NCBI RefSeq assembly: GCF_000003195.3
Contig: NC_012871.2
Coordinates: 47,563,110 to 47,627,109, forward strand
DNA: 64,000 nt
From: Sorghum bicolor
Taxonomy: Eukaryota > Streptophyta > Magnoliopsida > Poales > Poaceae
Direction: 5' to 3'
Shown: in pieces, positions 61,447 to 64,000 of the stretch
Layout of the letters: each line of letters starts with the position of its first letter
How positions within the stretch are numbered: the stretch's first letter is position 1
Notes under the pieces: model-generated
Seen by the model: the letters and a program-made list of their open reading frames with translations, nothing else
Databases searched by the model: none
Told to the model about the DNA's origin: nothing
Translations under genes and position numbers: made by a program

Positions 61447-61454
61447 CTTATAAC
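61447..61454 (-). promoter_or_regulatory. TATA-like box of the E1 antisense gene
   Basis: Minus strand TTATAAGG. With E2 removed, it lies about 125 bp upstream of ATG 38587, the same spacing as the E2 antisense TATA. The insertion of E2 now separates it from its gene by more than 22 kb. Confidence 0.45.
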
Positions 61455-61734
61455 AGCGGCACCACCCCCTCCACTTCTCGATTTCTGGGGAAATGTGCGG
61501 TCTTTGCGGAGGCAGTGGCGTTTCGGTTTTCCACATCTGTTGCGGTAAGTTCGGCGGACTATTTTAATATTAATGTTCTTTTCCTTCTTGGTACACGTGA
61601 TGGGCGGCTATGTCGTAAGAGTGCACCCCTTTTCATGTGCAGCACTAACAAGACGTCTGGATGCCTTGTCACGTCATCAATTTATGAAGAGAAATTTATT
61701 TATGATATGGAGTCTGTTTGGATTCATCTATGAA
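61455..61734 (+). other. E1 tail, upstream of its antisense gene
   Basis: No gene seen. GC-rich at first, then AT-rich. It continues E1 after the E2 insertion. Confidence 0.6.
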
Positions 61735-62148
61735 AATGAGAACTGCACCGACCACCGAGCATGGTATGCACGGGGACTGGTCGACCAGCTCGTTCATTTG
61801 AAAAATGAGGGCTGCACCGACCACCGAGCATGGTATGCTCGGTGACTGATCGACCAGCCCGTTCATCTGAAGTCTGGCGACTGCACCGACCACCAAGCAT
61901 GGTATGCTCGGGCACTGGTCGACCAGCCCATTCATCTGAAGTCTGGCGACTGCACCGACCACCGAGCATGGTATGCTCAGGGACTAGTCGACCAGCCCGT
62001 TCATCTGAAGTCTGGCGACTGCACCGACCACCGAGCATGATATGCTCGGGGACTGGTCGACCAGTGTGCCCAAATGAAATCTGGAGATTGCACCGATCAC
62101 CTTGTACAGTATGCTCGGGGACTGGTCGATTCGTTTGCACACAAGGCA
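61735..62148 (+). repeat. 69-bp tandem array (six copies) in the E1 tail
   Basis: TGCACCGA starts recur at 61744, 61813, 61882, 61951, 62020 and 62089, exactly 69 bp apart. Each unit has a near-palindrome of arms GAGCAT and ATGCTC around GGT, then the palindrome CTGGTCGACCAG. As 69 is a multiple of three, both strands keep long open frames (157 aa minus, 110 aa plus) with 23-residue repeats, which are probably not genes. Tandem arrays near the 3' end are a known trait of Tat-lineage elements. Confidence 0.95.
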
Positions 62149-62683
62149 GCGGTTTACGCTGATTACGGATTACATTTGAATGGATCTTTGTATACATTTG
62201 AGGGAAAGTGTTATTTTTTCAGACCTTGCTACAAGGCTCATACTTCGCCTTCCAGCAAGCTTGGGGACTACATCGATATGATGAATCTGACAATGCATTT
62301 CAGTATTAGATTTTTTATGAGGTTTTTTCTTTTTAGAGCCTGGCACCACGTGCCTACGCCACCTACTACCAGGCTCGGGGACTAAGTGGGCACACTTCAC
62401 CTTGCGGTGAATATGCTTGCTTTTTGTGAATGTTTACTTATAACAAAAAGTAAAGTAGACACACTTCATCAGGAAAGAAATCTTTTTTGCTTAAGAGCAC
62501 CATGCATTCTTCGAACAACCTGCTTCTTCAATATTGATATTGATCAACTATCTTTTGAGTTGGTTAAAGTAACGTTGCAACTGTCTGGGCGACTTTCGTG
62601 CTGATCAAAGATGTCAAGCCTCACTGGTCAAAGAAGCTTAAGACGGCGTGTTACATCGTAATACATGGAGCTCGGGGACTAGC
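62149..62683 (+). other. E1 3' tail and polypurine tract
   Basis: No gene. Repeated polypurine-like CTTGGGGACTA (about 62260), CTCGGGGACTAAG (about 62374) and CTCGGGGACTAGC (62671-62683), the last bordering the 3' LTR. Confidence 0.65.
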
Positions 62684-63151
62684 TGGGGGGGTATAAACCC
62701 CTATACCCTTACGGCTAGACTTGGGCCAGGAGATTTGGCCCATTACGAGGTAGTTCAAGGCTTGATCTAACTACTTGGAGTTTCGCACAAGGAAACAAGA
62801 TGTGGAGATCAAGTAGAATTCTAGTCGGTTAGAATAGGAATTGATGTCGCTTTATCTATGGCAATTGTAACCGACTAGGATTAGTTTCCAGATTTGTAAC
62901 CCTACCCTCTGGACTATATAAGGATAGGCAAGGGACCCCGTATGGACAACTCAACACAATCCAATTTGACATACAGCAATACAATCAGACGCATGACGTA
63001 GGTATTACGCCCTCACGACGGCCCAACCTGGATAAAAACCCTTGTCTGTGTCTTGCGTCACCATCAAGTTCGTAGCTTGCGCACCTATTTGCCGATAAAC
63101 TACTACCGTGGGTATACCCTAAGGTAGACTGCCGACTAGCTTTCGTCGACA
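62684..63151 (+). repeat. E1 3' LTR
   Basis: 468 bp from TGGGGGGGTATAAACC to TTTCGTCGACA. A TATA box (CTATATAAGG) lies at 62915. The last 90 bp match positions 1-90. The start was placed by the TG...CA rule next to the polypurine tract, so it could shift by a few bases. Confidence 0.85.
62915..62923 (+). promoter_or_regulatory. E1 3' LTR TATA box
   Basis: TATATAAGG about 230 bp before the LTR end, in a context resembling other plant LTR promoters. Confidence 0.7.
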
Positions 63152-63188
63152 TTGCTCAGGACGAGCAAAGGTTAAGCTTGGGCGATCT

Positions 63189-64000
63189 TGTTGACGGGAA
63201 ATAAGACCCAGTTCTATATACTCAAAAGCCCGTCAACAGTCCTCGATTGAAGGAAGATAAGCATCACATGAAAATATTTATCACTAATAAAGTTCCACTT
63301 GTACTCTTAGCTTGTTCAATGCAAGGAAGAAGGAAATGAGCCCTGTGAGATCAATAACCTAGGTCGACTGACTGGGGTTTGGGCCCACCAGGGGCTCCCC
63401 TCCATGGCATGAGCCATGGCATACTCCAAGGAGTCAATCCCAACCCTTAGATCCAAGTGTGCTTGCTCTCAACGGTTCAAACACTTAGCACATGGATCCT
63501 TGGGCCTACATGGAAACAAGCAAGTGTGCAACTAGACTCAATTTTGGACAACACTTCACATGACAAGTGGGGACATCACCAGGAGGCCAGAGGTAGGCCA
63601 GGGGCTCCAAAGGTCGGTCGGCGGACCGACAAATGGGGTGATGCCTCCTGGCCCAACCTCCCACCGACTTAAAGATCTTCCAGAAGGTCAGTGGGACCCA
63701 CTGTCAACCAAAGTGCAGGTCGGCTGACCGACATGTGGGCCCCATTTGGAGTCGGTTCACTCCCACCGACCTTCCTCATGTGTGGCCATGCTCCAACCGT
63801 CCATCTAAGGCGGTTGGGAAGTCGGTGCATCCAAGGGTGGAGAAGGAAGGAGCACATGGATCGCTGATGTGGATATAAGGAGGGGTCCTCCATCACATCT
63901 CACACATCTTCTATCTATCATTTCATTTCCAAATCCCACCTGGGAGATCAAGTGTAGTGTAGTCTAGTCTAGAGTGGGAGTTAGAATCGAGTCGAGCGAA
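63189..64000 (+). repeat. E4 3' LTR, partial
   Basis: Starts TGTTGACGGG. It contains two near-palindromes GGTCGGCGGACCGAC (63616-63630) and GGTCGGCTGACCGAC (63718-63732), and CCATGGCATGAGCCATGG near 63402. TATA box at 63873. No credible gene inside. Confidence 0.8.
63873..63879 (+). promoter_or_regulatory. E4 LTR TATA box
   Basis: GATATAAGGAGGG in the expected position well inside the LTR. Confidence 0.6.

Larger units (their letters stand above)
1..63151 (+). mobile_element. E1: Tat-lineage Ty3/Gypsy LTR retrotransposon, split by nested insertions; 5' LTR mostly outside the window
   Basis: Positions 1-90 repeat 63062-63151 almost exactly, so the window opens inside E1's 5' LTR and its 3' LTR lies at 62684-63151. 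The parts in order are 5' LTR end, primer site, gag-pol (139-6485), antisense gene (6789-8388), C1/C2 insertion (8389-37868), rest of the antisense gene (37869-38587), E2 insertion (38673-61401), then 3' tail with tandem repeats and 3' LTR. The gag-pro-RT-RH-IN order, the DGG-type protease and the antisense gene between integrase and 3' LTR are typical of Tat-lineage elements (Grande, RIRE2 and relatives). E1 lies in E4 just before E4's polypurine tract. The 5-bp duplication after the 3' LTR should be TTGCT (63152-63156); its partner is outside the window. Confidence 0.88.
63152..64000 (+). mobile_element. E4: outermost host element, 3' end only (E3-like family)
   Basis: 63152-63188 ends in GGTTAAGCTTGGGCGATCT, closely like E3's internal end and polypurine tract, then TGTTGACGGG begins a 3' LTR that runs out of the window. 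E1 is therefore inserted about 40 bp before E4's 3' LTR. E4's coding part lies left of the window, beyond E1. Confidence 0.8.

Noticed and set aside
61735..62148. CRISPR-like array
   Set aside because: The units are contiguous with no variable spacers, within a plant retrotransposon; it is an ordinary tandem repeat.
61724..62197. 157-aa minus-strand frame (and 110-aa plus-strand frame) with 23-residue repeats
   Set aside because: Both strands stay open only because the repeat unit is 69 bp. No start context, domain or codon bias supports a protein.

Overview
ORGANISM AND OVERALL NATURE. The window is plant nuclear DNA, most likely from a grass (Poaceae). I find no host gene: essentially every base belongs to a stack of nested Ty3/Gypsy LTR retrotransposons. 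The grass call rests on the families seen. There are two Tat-lineage elements with a spliced antisense gene between integrase and 3' LTR, a chromovirus (Tekay/Del-like) family with an extra ORF before gag (as described for rice RIRE3/RIRE8), and large gag-protease-only elements with a tRNA-Asp-type primer site. I cannot name the species.  NESTING (my names). E4 is the outermost host; only its polypurine tract and the start of its 3' LTR are visible (63152-64000). E1 (Tat, +) sits in E4, from the last 90 bp of its 5' LTR (1-90) to its 3' LTR (62684-63151). E1 is split twice. First, at 8389-37868, by a head-to-head inverted pair of Tekay-like elements: C1 (-, 8389-24047) and C2 (+, 24183-37868). 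C2's 3' LTR in turn holds a solo LTR, E5 (-, 35249-36257, TSD CTACC). Second, at 38673-61401, by E2 (Tat, +, 1068-bp LTRs, TSD GTGTG/GCGTG). E2 itself holds E3 (+, 50239-58555, 1652-bp LTRs, perfect TSD GTCGC). Apparent LTR divergence falls with nesting depth (E2 several percent, E3 about 1 percent by eye).  LAYOUT. 1-6485: E1 gag-pol, decayed. 6789-8388 and 37869-38587 (-): the two halves of E1's antisense gene. 8389-24047: C1, with an open 1467-codon gag-pol. 24048-24182: scrambled junction. 24183-37868: C2, again with an open 1467-codon gag-pol. 38673-46185: E2 5' LTR and decayed gag-pol. 46734-50238 and 58561-59417 (-): the two halves of E2's antisense gene, with introns. 50239-58555: E3, with an open 881-codon gag/double-protease gene. 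59550-61401: E2 tail and 3' LTR. 61402-62683: E1 tail with a 69-bp tandem array. 62684-64000: E1 3' LTR and E4.  HOW IT WORKS TOGETHER. C1 and C2 are the only elements with apparently complete enzymes (protease, RT, RNase H, integrase, chromodomain). E3 has only gag and protease domains and would need enzymes in trans. E1 and E2 pol are dead through nonsense codons that mostly fit C-to-T decay at plant methylation contexts. The points I find most worth a second look are: the spliced antisense genes with their own TATA boxes; the 100-bp tandemly repeated splice-donor leader with acceptor-like CAG before both start codons in C1/C2; the tandem protease domains in E3; the relic primer site inside E3's LTR; the fold-back C1/C2 junction; and the mosaic identity of C1 and C2.
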